A stretch of DNA of 64,000 nt, taken from Triparma columacea. Its lineage: Eukaryota; Sar; Bolidophyceae; Parmales; Triparmaceae. A program made the translations under genes and the position numbers. Shown one piece after another: positions 33,979-43,611 of this stretch (positions within the stretch are counted from its first letter, which is position 1; each line of letters starts with the position of its first letter). The notes beneath the pieces are model-generated. The model was not told where the DNA came from, ran no database searches, and saw nothing but the letters and a program-made list of their open reading frames with translations. The DNA is taken from positions 7,656-71,655 of the forward strand of contig BRYA01000322.1 of NCBI GenBank assembly GCA_030267965.1, written 5' to 3'.

Positions 33979-35706
33979 TTATTGCCCATTCCACCGTAAT
34001 GACGCAAAAAGCACGTACACTCTCGCTCTCCCCCACAAATACTTTAGCCATCCCTCGGCCCACCTCCTGGCGTCTATTCTCCAACGTCTCTTTTCCCCCT
34101 GCCAGGCCGATCCCCATAACGCCCAGTTCGCTTGAATCTCCATCGTTATATTGTTGTCCGCACCCAGAGTCGAGTTTATGTGCCTCAGACAGTCGTTCAT
34201 CTTCAGCAAAAGCAGTAGGTCTCGCGGCACGGTCTCGAGGAGATGCAGGATCGAAGTCATGTAGCGCTCGGCGTACATGCGGATCATTGCCTTGTCGCCC
34301 TTGCCCTTCTTGGTCCTCTTCACCCTTCTGCCACCTCTTCGGTCAAGAATTTCATCAAACGGCCGGCTCGTGATGATGGCCGCCAGGAGCGGGTACATTT
34401 CCGTCACCCCAAACTTTTCGCACGTACTCTTCATCATGTCGATGTCAGCCATGACAATACTTGTCCAGAGGTTCGCATAGTCCCTCATGAACTCCCCCCC
34501 CAGCGTCTTATACAGGCCATGGTCCAACAGCACAACCTGCACCGCACCTGTGTTTGGGTTTGGTCTCACTAGGAGGTTGGCGGGGTGGGGATCACAGTGA
34601 ACGAAGCCAGAGGTGAAAACTTGGAAGCCAAATATCGACGAAATTAGGGACGACACGTCCTCCCTCTTGAGTCCGGCTCTCTCTATTTTCTCCACATCAG
34701 TTGCCAGAAAACCCTCCTCGAAAGTCATCGCCATGAGTCTGCTCGTGCTGTACTCTGCAAGGATCTCAGGCACGCAGACTTTTCCAGGGAACTCCGCTTC
34801 AAGTTCCTTTTTGGCACGTCTCGTATTGTTGGCCTCATTCGCGAAATCCAACTCGAGGAAAATCTGAGGCGCGATCTCGTCCACTAGCCACCCGAACGTG
34901 AACTCTTCAAAGTAGCTCTCGAGGAACCTCACAACTTTCGTGAGAACAAAAATGTCCCCCTTCGCTGTCAAACCAACCGAGGGATGCTGAATCTTGACGG
35001 CTACCCTCTTTTTCGTCTTCTTATCTACCGCGGTGTGCACCTGCGCCAAAGAGGCAGACGCCAGAGGTTTTGGATCAAACGCGTCAAATATTTCCTCAGG
35101 GTAAGCCCCGAGTTCCTCCAAAACAAGCTCCCGCACCTCGGGATAAGACGACACGGGAGAATCATTATAGAGCTCCTGGAGTGTCTGAGTGTACTCAGCC
35201 GGAAGGAGGTAGTCCAAATTTGCCAAGTGCTGCCCAATCTTTATGTAGCAACCTTTGTTTCGCCGGCACAACCTGAGGATCTCCTCGGCCGCCCAGCGGT
35301 GCTTATTTAAAGAAGCCGGTGCACTCCTATGTCTATCTTCAAGAACTGCCAGTGCATCGGCAGCCTCAAGTACTTTATTTCGTTGAATTTCCTTTATTCT
35401 CACAGCATTCTTTCTCTCCTTCTCGTCCTGGTTCTGTTTCCCCCCTGATCCGTCTCCTGTGTACACTTCTTGACAGAGAGATAGATTCTTCTCCGCATTT
35501 TTAATCTTATCTTCGATACTGGAACTCTTTGAAAACTTGTAGTGGGTCACAATCTTCCCCACAGTCCAGATGGTCGAAGTGGTCCGACTCACAAACCTTG
35601 AATAGTCTCCTACAGTCAACCGTTGCTCGTCATCGCATTGAGCCGCTACGCCACCTAGAGAGGCGGCCGAAACCGCGGCAAACGACCGAAAAATAGCACG
35701 TTGCAT
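33979..35706 (-). CDS. ADCK1: ABC1/UbiB atypical kinase, ADCK1-like, mitochondrial
   Basis: Single exon, 575 aa. The start MQRAIFRSFAAVSAASLG is a plausible mitochondrial presequence. UbiB-family hallmarks are present: the KxGQ motif (YIKIGQHLANLDYLLP), the Ala-rich nucleotide loop (PLASASLAQVHTA) replacing the Gly-rich loop, the catalytic Lys (RVAVKIQHP), the HCDPHPAN loop (GFVHCDPHPANLLV) and the metal-binding Asp (VVLLDHGLYKTL). The sequence after the DHG is typical of ADCK1. ADCK/UbiB proteins act in mitochondrial lipid or coenzyme Q homeostasis; ADCK1 has been tied to cristae and lipid balance. It lies head-to-tail 48 bp downstream of the hexosaminidase gene. Confidence 0.9.
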   Translation of the reverse strand: MQRAIFRSFAAVSAASLGGVAAQCDDEQRLTVGDYSRFVSRTTSTIWTVGKIVTHYKFSKSSSIEDKIKNAEKNLSLCQEVYTGDGSGGKQNQDEKERKNAVRIKEIQRNKVLEAADALAVLEDRHRSAPASLNKHRWAAEEILRLCRRNKGCYIKIGQHLANLDYLLPAEYTQTLQELYNDSPVSSYPEVRELVLEELGAYPEEIFDAFDPKPLASASLAQVHTAVDKKTKKRVAVKIQHPSVGLTAKGDIFVLTKVVRFLESYFEEFTFGWLVDEIAPQIFLELDFANEANNTRRAKKELEAEFPGKVCVPEILAEYSTSRLMAMTFEEGFLATDVEKIERAGLKREDVSSLISSIFGFQVFTSGFVHCDPHPANLLVRPNPNTGAVQVVLLDHGLYKTLGGEFMRDYANLWTSIVMADIDMMKSTCEKFGVTEMYPLLAAIITSRPFDEILDRRGGRRVKRTKKGKGDKAMIRMYAERYMTSILHLLETVPRDLLLLLKMNDCLRHINSTLGADNNITMEIQANWALWGSAWQGEKRRWRIDARRWAEGWLKYLWGRARVYVLFASLRWNGQ

Positions 35707-35754
35707 TTCTGTTTTTGTAATTCACCAAAAAAGATCGAAAACTTGTTTTTTTGG

Positions 35755-37335
35755 TCAAAACAATACCTTAATGTACGACTCTCCACACCTCGTTAGCTCA
35801 TCGCAATCACATCCGTTTGGGCATGCATCAATCCCCTCCTCTCCTAGCCTTGTAGTGAATTTCTGGATCCGTTCCACCAGCTCCTCCTCCTCAAGCTCAA
35901 CGAAGTTCCAGAAAGCGCCGCCGGCGATTGCGGCCTTGGGCCAGACCATCCCTTGAAAACTCGCTGCGAACTCCTTGTCCATGGACGGGGGGTAGAGAGC
36001 GGCCCCTACAGGCTTCGTATCGTAATCGTTGACACTACCACACTGGAGCACGTAGCAATAGTTATCTGTCCACATGCTAACCTCGCCACCACGGAGCTGC
36101 GGGACGTTTTCGTCGTCACCCCCACCAACACCCTCATTACCAATATCAAACCACACGTCCGACCAGGAAGGCTTATTGTTGAGGTAGAAATTCGCCGACA
36201 TGCTCTCAATCGCATCAAATCCGTCAGAGGTTATGTTCGAAGGCCTTGGGCCTGCGTTCCAAGCATTGATAACAGCCTCGCCCTCGAAGCCCTTGGCGCC
36301 ACCGCTTTTGTAAAGAACCTCCTCCCAGCCGACGGGCGTCTTGTTGTTGTCAATGATGTGGCTGAACATTTTGGCCTCTATCCCCTTGATGTTATCCAAG
36401 GTGCACCCCTCGTCGTCATTAGCAACCGTCTCATCGGCACCAATGTGGAAAAGTTCCTCGTCCCCGAAGATTTCGGCGACCTCGGAAATCAGCGTCTTGA
36501 GAGTTGCGACACTTACATTGTCCCCGTCGTCAAGAATTGAAAACGGGTAGGATGAAGTGCAGTATTTGAGATCGCCAGTCTCCATCAGAGGAAGACCCCA
36601 AGTACCGTGGCCAGGAATATCAACCTCAGGCACAACGCGGATTCCCCTGTCGTTAGCGTATGATATCATCTCAGCGATATCGTCGAGGGTGTAGTGTCCA
36701 GCCTGGTCGTCAACGAGGTCGGCAGTGAGGGCAGGGAATGCCTTACTTTCGATAGCATAGCGGCACCAGTCGGCAAAGTGCAAGTGAAGGACGTTGAGCC
36801 TCGACATAAACATGGCATCGATGTTGCTCTTGATGACGTCGAGAGGGACGAAACGTCTCCCCGTGTCTATCATGAAGCCACGGTGATTGGAAGAGGGAGA
36901 GTCCTGAATGCTTATTGAAGAGGGAAGGAAAAGGCTTCCATCCTCATCGGATGTCGAAACAAGCTGAGAAAGCACGTCGAGTCCATAGCATGCACCGTAA
37001 GGCGTCGAAGAGGAGATCGTGACAGTTGTGCCATTTGCATCAACAGAGAAGGAGGTGTCTGTGGACTGGCTGAGCGACTCATCATCACTTTCGACGTTCA
37101 CCTCGATAGTCGAGTAGGAGCCGCCCGACCCCACCGACTCCCCCCCGAAATTGTACCTCTCAATGCACTTGAGAAGCCTCTTAGATGAGCTGTTTGTCTT
37201 GACGGTGGCTCTTAGTATCTGGAGGTCTTTTGAGAGGGTGATTTGCCTGGGAATGGGCCAAATACTGTGCGCCTTACTCTCAAACGACAGTAGTAGACCG
37301 AGTAGAAGAGCAAACAATTTGGGACTGGCCGGCAT
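35755..37335 (-). CDS. Beta-N-acetylhexosaminidase (GH20)
   Basis: Single exon, 526 aa. A signal peptide (KLFALLLGLLLSFESKAHS) is followed by a GH20 N-terminal domain (WPIPRQITLSKD; TPYGACYGLDVLSQLV) and the TIM barrel. Barrel motifs: HRGFMIDTGRRFVPL, LNVLHLHFADW (usual DDQ replaced here), VVPEVDIPGHGTWG and the catalytic acid motif FHIGADETV (HxGxDE), then TPVGWEEVLY and NAWNAGP. These enzymes remove terminal GlcNAc/GalNAc in lysosomes, vacuoles or outside the cell. The final codons (ESYIKVLF then stop) contain a possible GTATT donor, so the 3' end is slightly uncertain. Divergent from the ankyrin gene with only 79 bp between ATGs. Confidence 0.9.
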   Translation of the reverse strand: MPASPKLFALLLGLLLSFESKAHSIWPIPRQITLSKDLQILRATVKTNSSSKRLLKCIERYNFGGESVGSGGSYSTIEVNVESDDESLSQSTDTSFSVDANGTTVTISSSTPYGACYGLDVLSQLVSTSDEDGSLFLPSSISIQDSPSSNHRGFMIDTGRRFVPLDVIKSNIDAMFMSRLNVLHLHFADWCRYAIESKAFPALTADLVDDQAGHYTLDDIAEMISYANDRGIRVVPEVDIPGHGTWGLPLMETGDLKYCTSSYPFSILDDGDNVSVATLKTLISEVAEIFGDEELFHIGADETVANDDEGCTLDNIKGIEAKMFSHIIDNNKTPVGWEEVLYKSGGAKGFEGEAVINAWNAGPRPSNITSDGFDAIESMSANFYLNNKPSWSDVWFDIGNEGVGGGDDENVPQLRGGEVSMWTDNYCYVLQCGSVNDYDTKPVGAALYPPSMDKEFAASFQGMVWPKAAIAGGAFWNFVELEEEELVERIQKFTTRLGEEGIDACPNGCDCDELTRCGESYIKVLF

Positions 37336-37414
37336 GGTTAGTGGGACCCCTGTGGTTTGCCCTCATCCTCTACATCCAAATTATTGGGGGCGATTTTCCT
37401 AAAATCCCTCGAGA

Positions 37415-39245
37415 ATGTTCAAGGCGCTCAAGGGCAAGGCAGCCGCCGCCCTCGATGCAGCAGCAGCAACCACGAGTGGAGGGGGGGGGGACACGAAGGA
37501 GCTAGAGGCCAAGATGGCCTCCATGGTGAGTCTCGAGTTGTTTCTGTTATGGAGTTGGTGCTTTGTGCTCTTCCTGTGACGGCTATATAGAGATTTAACC
37601 ACAACCCCCCCCTCCAATCGCCCCCGACCACGACCCCTCAGGAAAAAGAGCTCAAGAAAAAGACCGAGGCTTTGACTAAAATACAAACCAAGGTGAGGGT
37701 GGGCCGTTGCCCATCTTGGGTCTATTTCTTTCCCGTTTTAAGGTTNNNNNNNNNNNNNNNNNNNNNNNNNNNNNNNCCCCCCCCCACCCTAACCCCCACC
37801 CCCCATTCTCTCTACACCAACCTCAGCTGAAGAAGGCGGAGGAAACAGAACAAAAGCTCCTCGGGGATGTACAAAAGAAGGAGGCTGAGTTGAGCAGGAA
37901 CAATAAGCAGCTCGACAAATTTAAGAAGGAGGGGGCCTCGGCTAGTGGCGCTCTGCAGTCTAAGATGGACGAAAAGCAGAAGGAACTTGACGAAGCTAAT
38001 GAGAAGATTACGGGTGCATACAAGGAGAGGGATGATGCAATGGCAAAGATGGAGGAGTTGACCAAACAGATGGAGGCAATGAAGAGCCTCGCCGACAGCA
38101 GCACGGCCCTCCAGAAGGAGCTTGAGGTCTCGTACTCCGCAATAGGGGAGCAGGAGAAAAAATTCCAGGATAGAATCGTCACCCTTAGGAAGCAGCTGGA
38201 GGTAGCCGAGAGGAAGGTCATGAACGCCAAGTACATGTCCGAGTCTCACGAGCAGCTTTCTGCAGAGACCCAGATGAGGCTGTTCTCGTCCCAGAACACT
38301 GCCGCTGAGTGCGACCGCAGGCTCCAGCGTTCCTTGGAGCGGTACGCTTCCCTGGAGCACGACCTTCAGATGGACAGACTTACCAACCAAGTCCAGGAGG
38401 GTCGCACGAGAATCCAGCAGGCGGAACAGTCGATTAGGGAGTGCTACTCCGACCCACTTCTCAAGGTTCCCGCGGGGACCGCGAAGCGCAGGCAGCTCAA
38501 GAAGTTTGAGGAGAAACTCAAGACCCTTCGAAGGCAGCAGAAATCGCAGTCCGAATTCCTCAACCAGATCACGAATGTGGGGGACAGCAACGATCTCATG
38601 CGTACCGCCGCGAACAACAACGACATCCCCACAATAAAGAGGCTGCTGAAGCAGGGCATAAGCTGCAACGTTCCAGACGAGACTGGGTTCAGCGCCTTCA
38701 AGTACGCGTGCGGGAAGGGGCACATGCACGTCATTAGGCTCATGCTCGACCATGCCGACATCCAGGACGAGGACGGGAGGTTGACGCCTTTGATTCTGGC
38801 CGCCAAAAACGCCCACGACTCGGTCGTGAAGCTGCTCATAAAGAGGGGGGCTCTAATCGACGCGACGGACCAGATAGGGAGGACCGCCCTCCACGTCGCG
38901 TGCGACAACAACAACAGGTCCACGGCGCTGGAGCTGCTGGACCTTGGCTGCCAGGTCAGCGCAGTCGACAAGAAGGGGAACACCGCTCTTCACTACTGCG
39001 CGCAGAGGAACTTCGCACCCATCGCTAGGCTGCTGCTAGACAGGGGCATCGTCACTGACCAGATCAACGTTGACGGACTTACGGCCATCAACATTGCGAT
39101 GGAGGCCAAGAATCAGAGGGTAGTTGAGGTCCTGGTCGACGATAGGAAGCAGAAGCAGCTCAAGATACAACTAGAGAACGAAGAGAACGCCAGGATCAGC
39201 ACGGGGGACTTCGAGAACAGCCTCATACGAGAGCTCGAGGGGTAG
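37415..39245 (+). CDS. Coiled-coil / ankyrin-repeat protein
   Basis: Exons 37415-37525, 37642-37692 (only 51 bp) and 37827-39245, GTGAG donors and all phase 0, give 526 aa. The N-terminus is MFKALKGKAAAALDAAA. Residues ~30-290 are a long charged coiled coil (KELKKKTEALTKIQTK, KKAEETEQKLLGDVQKKE and on). Residues ~300-510 are ankyrin repeats, e.g. DLMRTAANNNDIPTIKRLL, TPLILAAKNAHDSVVKLLI, TALHVACDNNNRSTALELL, TALHYCAQRNFAPIARLLL. A scaffold role is likely; the partner is unknown. Intron 2 contains a 31-N gap that does not touch the coding sequence. Confidence 0.82.
37746..37776. other. Assembly gap (31 N) in an intron
   Basis: A run of 31 N lies in intron 2 of the ankyrin gene next to a C-rich tract (37777-37804). 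The flanking homopolymer is a likely cause of the gap. Confidence 0.95.
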
Positions 39246-39295
39246 TAAATGTAGACAGTAGCATGTATTTTTCAAAATCAATCCGCTTTGTTTGT

Positions 39296-40042
39296 CTATA
39301 TGGGCGGCTTTAACCGCAGATGGAAAAGCCTCAACTCCTCCACCTTCTCGAAATCTCGATGCAAATCCTCCCTGGGAACCTCGACCACTATAAACTTCCT
39401 CTTGAGCAGGTGGAAGAACTTAGCCTCCACAGAGCGGACCCTCTCCTGGCAGGAAAGGTAAACATCAGTCTCACCGTGGCAAAGCTGGAAGATGGAATCG
39501 ACGAGGGCGCCGAAGGAGTTTTCGTATATCACAGCAGAGCAGTCAGCGACGAGCACAACGTCAAAGGGAGGGGCCAGGGAATTCAGGTGCTCCTCGTTCC
39601 CCCAGTAGAAGGTCCTCGTTTTTACAGTGTCCAGAACCTCGCCTAGAATCCTCTGCATGTTGGATTCCAGGTTGATCTTAGTCAGCCCCCTCAGTAGTCC
39701 CTCGTCTCCGTCAGTCGCTACAACCTCCGCCGCCCTCGGCTCCTGCACAGCCGCTTGAACCGCCACAACCCCCGTTCCCGTTCCCAGCTCTACGACCCTC
39801 CTCCCCCCAAGGGGAACGGACGAGAGTACGTAGTCGGCGAGGAGGACGGCTGCGTCGTAGACGGAAGCGCCGAAGCCTAGGGAGCTACCTCCTAGGCCGT
39901 CGGAACGCCAAGCCTGGGATATCACGAGGAGGTTCGAACCAATACGGAGGTGGCGCTGGGGCTCGCGCTTCAGGAGGTTGGTGTCGTTGTAAGGGTTACT
40001 AATGTTGTAGACTACGAGGGCATTGTCAGGAGAAGGATCCAT
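39296..40042 (-). CDS. METTL21-like protein-lysine methyltransferase
   Basis: Single exon, 248 aa. Seven-beta-strand methyltransferase with motif I VVELGTGTGVVAVQA, the acidic residue of motif II (VVATDGDEG), and post-I FDVVLVADCSAVIY, where the DCSAVIY block corresponds to the substrate-side (D/E)xxY of the METTL21/FAM86 group. The N-terminal SLGFGASVYDAAVLLADYV matches the family's G-x-x-x-W-x-x-x-x-L-type helix loosely. These enzymes methylate chaperones, VCP or translation factors; the substrate here is unknown. Its stop is 50 bp from that of the convergent ankyrin gene. Confidence 0.8.
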   Translation of the reverse strand: MDPSPDNALVVYNISNPYNDTNLLKREPQRHLRIGSNLLVISQAWRSDGLGGSSLGFGASVYDAAVLLADYVLSSVPLGGRRVVELGTGTGVVAVQAAVQEPRAAEVVATDGDEGLLRGLTKINLESNMQRILGEVLDTVKTRTFYWGNEEHLNSLAPPFDVVLVADCSAVIYENSFGALVDSIFQLCHGETDVYLSCQERVRSVEAKFFHLLKRKFIVVEVPREDLHRDFEKVEELRLFHLRLKPPI

Positions 40043-40294
40043 TGTGATGGTGGTGTGTTAAAATGGCATCTAAAATGTTATTTACGGTAAATACCAATGT
40101 AGGATACAAATTGAAGGCGGAAAAGCGCCAGCTAACGATTTATTTGGGATTTATATTCTCACAGATTCTGAAGTCCAGGATCAATTACATTTTTTTTTCT
40201 GAGACTATTTCTACCGGACTTTCTGCCACCACGCCTGAGGCAATTGAACACTTGGCTAACGTTTGGCGTAATTTCTCACTCAAATCCTTCTTCG

Positions 40295-41098
40295 ATGCAA
40301 AAGATCTCCCCCATTATCCATCTCCTCGCTGCCTTCATTATGTTACCCTCAACCTCATCCTTCCTCCATCTCTCTCTCCGTTCTTCACCCACCCGTTTAT
40401 TTTCCGCCTCCCCCCCTCTCCCTAACCCCTCCTCTGTCCTCACCTCAACCCGTACCTGGCTCTACAATTTTGTCCTCCCTCTCAAGCTCTGTCCCTTTGC
40501 ATACAGGCCCTTAGTAACTAGCCCGAAAGCTGAGTTCCGCCTATCATACGTAGACCCAACCCTCCCCCTGACTTCCCTCCTCCGTGAGCTCGAGTCAGTC
40601 TCCGAGTTGACCTCAATGTCCCCCCATTTGACTTCCATTGTAGTCTGCCCGAATCCTGACCTTGCCGACTTCCTCGACTACATGGAGTTCGTCAACGGGC
40701 ACGTTAACACGGTCAGTAAATCTGTCTTTTGAGCGCCCTTTCCCCCCTTCGTTGTCCTCACCCCACCTTCTATCGCTCCTCAGCTGCCGCTCATAAAATC
40801 CGGGGAGCTCCAGTGCGCTCCCTTCCACCCTGACTTCCTTTTCTCAGGTTTGGACGCCGGTTCTGTTGAGAACAATGTCAACAGGTCGCCTTACCCCATG
40901 TTCCACTTCCTTCGGGAGGTCGACGTGTCTAGAGCTGTAGATATGTGGCAGGATAAAGGGGGGGAGATGGAGGACATATGGACAAGGAACGCAGGGGTTA
41001 TGAACTTGCTGGGGGAGGAGGGGGTGGACAGAATTAGGAAGGAGGGGAGGGTTTGTGAGACTGTAATAAAGAAAATCAAGGACGAAGGTTTCGGTTGA
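40295..41098 (+). CDS. DUF1415-family protein, plastid-targeted
   Basis: Exon 1 (40295-40711) ends at GTCAGT, the one donor in this window that is neither GTGAG nor GTAAG; exon 2 (40784-41098) continues in phase 0, 243 aa. The N-terminus MQKISPIIHLLAAFIML has a signal peptide ending in STSSF, then an Arg/Ser-rich transit region (LRSSPTRLFSASPP). DUF1415 motifs follow: NFVLPLKLCPFAYRP, ADFLDYMEFVN, LQCAPFHPDFLFSGLD and VNRSPYPMFHFLREVDV. The family is conserved in bacteria and algae; its biochemical role is not established. Confidence 0.85.
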
Positions 41099-41177
41099 AC
41101 AAAAATATCGGGGATAAACTAATTTCTCCGTCGACCCATATCATTTCTCCTTCGACCCACACCAACCCACGGTTCCC

Positions 41178-42881
41178 CTACTTATAACCCCCCCCCCCCC
41201 CATTATAACCCCCCCTCTCCCCCTGTTTCAATCTCCATTTCCCTCTATACATTCTGATCCTTTCCGCATACTCATACTTAACATACGCCACCCTCTCCTC
41301 CCTCCCCCCAACTTCCATCGCCCCGATCTTGTCCGCGTACCCCACCACCGCCTCGTACTCCTCGTCCGAGCTCAGCTGGATCCTGTGGCAAAGTGAGCTC
41401 GAGACCCGGGTCAGCTCACGGCCCCAGAGGAACACCTGGTCCTCGACGTTCTCGGGTACGACGTGCTGGGAGCCCGTGAGGCAGGGGTGGGCGTTTATTT
41501 TTAGGAAGGATATTATCTGGCTAGCCTTTATTCCCTTGGCCATGGCGTCCTTAACGCTCTCCCTTGTGATGTTACCCATCACCATGTTGGGGAGGAAGAG
41601 GAAGCTGCCCGGGTCGACGAAGAGGCTCAGCATCTTTACGTGCAGCGCCGTGGTGGTGTACGCGGCCACGCTGAAGTTCGTCTGGACTATGATGGCCAGG
41701 TGGCTGCTGCCCTTTGGGTCGGGTAGGTTTAGGGCTTCCCCGGCGTTCACCTTTACGTCGTTCCCCTGCCCCCCCATTTCCGTCGCCGCCCTCGTCGGGT
41801 ACCAGACCTTCGACCCCTTCTTAAAGTGCACCATCCCAAGCCTCTTGAAGACCGGCATGTGGGGGAGACACTCCCTGGGGATGCTCTCTACCCCGCACCC
41901 TCGACCCGCCCTTGCGGTGGCCATGGCGATCAGCATAGCGACGGCGGAGGACAGCCGGGGGCCGTCGAGGCCCCGGAGGTACTCCCTGCAGAGGCCCCAT
42001 ATTCTGCCCTTCTCCCCTAGGAGCATGAACTCGTAACCCTTGCCTGATATTGAGCCGTTGCCGTTGCCGTCTACTGACATTAGACCCTTTTGGACTAGAA
42101 ACTCAACGAGGTCGCCGTCGAGGTCGACGGAGCTGTCCCCTACCATGTAGTTTAGGATGTCGTTGAAGGTGGTGGACTGGTAGGTGTCGAGCTCGGAGAG
42201 AGAGGTGGAAGAAACGGGAGGGGAAGATGGAGGCATGGGGTGAATGTCCAAGACAGAGAGAACGGAACGGAGACGCAGGTAGTAGGGACGGTGGAGGGAG
42301 TATATTACGGAGCCTAGGGTGGTGGGATGGGGGGAGGGCGGGATTGTTTGTGAGTGATTTCTCGAGAGATGGTCATCCTGTCATCACCACCCCCCTTCCC
42401 CTAAACCCCTTTACATCTCACCTTGTCCTCCTCCTCCTCCTCCTCCCCCCCCTCCCCCCTCAACCTTAACCGTCCCACCACCTCCCCCCCCCCCCTCGTC
42501 GTTCCCCCCCCCGACCTTACTAACCCTCAAAACTCCCAGTCTACTCATCTTCCTAACGTCCACAACCCCCCCCCCAACCTCCCCCTTAAACCACCCCCTC
42601 CACTCCCCCTCCTCCACCCCCTGCACCCCCCCCCCGTTCCCCCCCGCTTTGTCTGGGACCTCACCCAAGGTTGATAAGCGGATGGCGAGGCTGGCCTCGC
42701 AGGGGTTGAGGAGGTGAGAGGTTACGAAGTTCGCGACGCTGTCGCCTAAGGTGGGGTGCTGGTATAGGGAGGATACTACTTGGGGGATGGACAGGAGGTA
42801 GGCTACGAAGGACGTTGAGGAGGAGGTTTTGGATGGGTTGGAGTGGGGGGGAACATTTGAGGCCGTATTTGAGGAGTACAT
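41178..42881 (-). CDS. TFB2: TFIIH subunit p52/Tfb2
   Basis: Exon 1 (42881-42422) and exon 2 (42313-41178) join in phase 1 (GTGAGA donor; CTAG acceptor) for 531 aa. N-terminal match: FVAYLLSIPQVVSSLYQHP. The exon junction region gives LDTYQSTTFNDILNYMVG; then GLMSVDGNG and WGLCREYLRGL. C-terminal family motifs are strong: AIIVQTNFSVAAYTTTALHV, FLFLPNMVMGNITRESV, KGIKASQIISFLKINAHP and VVPENVEDQVFLWGRE. Tfb2 anchors XPB in TFIIH for transcription initiation and nucleotide-excision repair. It carries extra poly-Gly stretches (~118-153) encoded by GGG/GGA codons at the end of exon 1, not usual for p52. Confidence 0.92.
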
Positions 42882-43141
42882 GATGCTTGGTTTTGAGGAT
42901 TTGTGGAGTGTTGGAGGTATCAGGAAGGGATTGGAAAAGACGACGAGGGAGGAGGGTCTTATTGAGAGTTGTGGGTGTAATTCTAGGAGTTATTAAGTGT
43001 GAGTGGGATTTTCAGTTGTCTAATTGTGGTCTGGTGGTATGCAAATGGCGTAAAAAAGGTGAAATATGGAGAGAAGTCTTTTCCTCGATTTCCACAAAAA
43101 TGTGCTGAGAAATCAGAAAACCTGTTTTACAAAAAAATTGC

Positions 43142-43516
43142 GGTAAGAAGGACAACAATGACAACGTTTTACACTTTTTAAGGCTTTTACTAGGTGTCAT
43201 TTGTCGTATTGGTGATTTTTATCTCCTATTCGCGTCAAGTTCAAGTTATTTTCCCTCTTCAATCGTGGTCGACTCCAGTGTTCATTGGGTTTGGATTATT
43301 CGTCTCATAGACGAGATAATACTACTTTCGGCCATATTTCCGATACTGCTAGTATCATATTGGGGTTGGTATCGGGCAGAGAACCGCCATTGACGCCGCA
43401 ATGACGCATCCTTGAGGGTCTCACAATCTCTCCCTTGGCCATCACATCCCTTGCTCTTCGTCCATCACACTACACTTACCCTCCTGATTCCCGTCAATAA
43501 CGTAGGAACTCGTTGA
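43142..43516. repeat. Direct repeat R, copy A (orphan)
   Basis: About 375 bp nearly identical to 45964-46316 and 49829-50337 in the same orientation, beginning GGTAAGAAGGACAACAATG and ending near CCGTCAATAACGTAGG. Copies B and C are the 5' flanks of the two U-box/Sel1 genes. Copy A has no such gene next to it, its left edge joining the 5' flank of TFB2. It is probably the remnant of a lost unit. Confidence 0.9.
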
Positions 43517-43585
43517 GGATTGAAGCTGTTAACGACAAGACTGTATAATAAATCCAAGGTTAGGGTTAGGTTACCGAAAGGACAG

Positions 43586-43592
43586 TATAAAA
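43586..43592 (+). promoter_or_regulatory. Possible TATA box before the LRR gene
   Basis: TATAAAA lies 19 bp before the ATG at 43612. The spacing would put the transcription start at or inside the predicted start codon, so either the leader is extremely short or the match is fortuitous. A short TTAGGGTTAGG motif lies just upstream (43560-43570). Confidence 0.3.
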
Positions 43593-43611
43593 GATCCTCT
43601 CCATCCCTACA

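Noticed and set aside
42423..42674. Plus-strand Pro/Ser-rich frame
   Set aside because: Antisense of the poly-Gly coding part of TFB2 exon 1.
42887..43200. Short plus and minus frames between TFB2 and repeat R copy A
   Set aside because: No domain, no splice support; the sequence overlaps the TFB2 promoter and the repeat edge.
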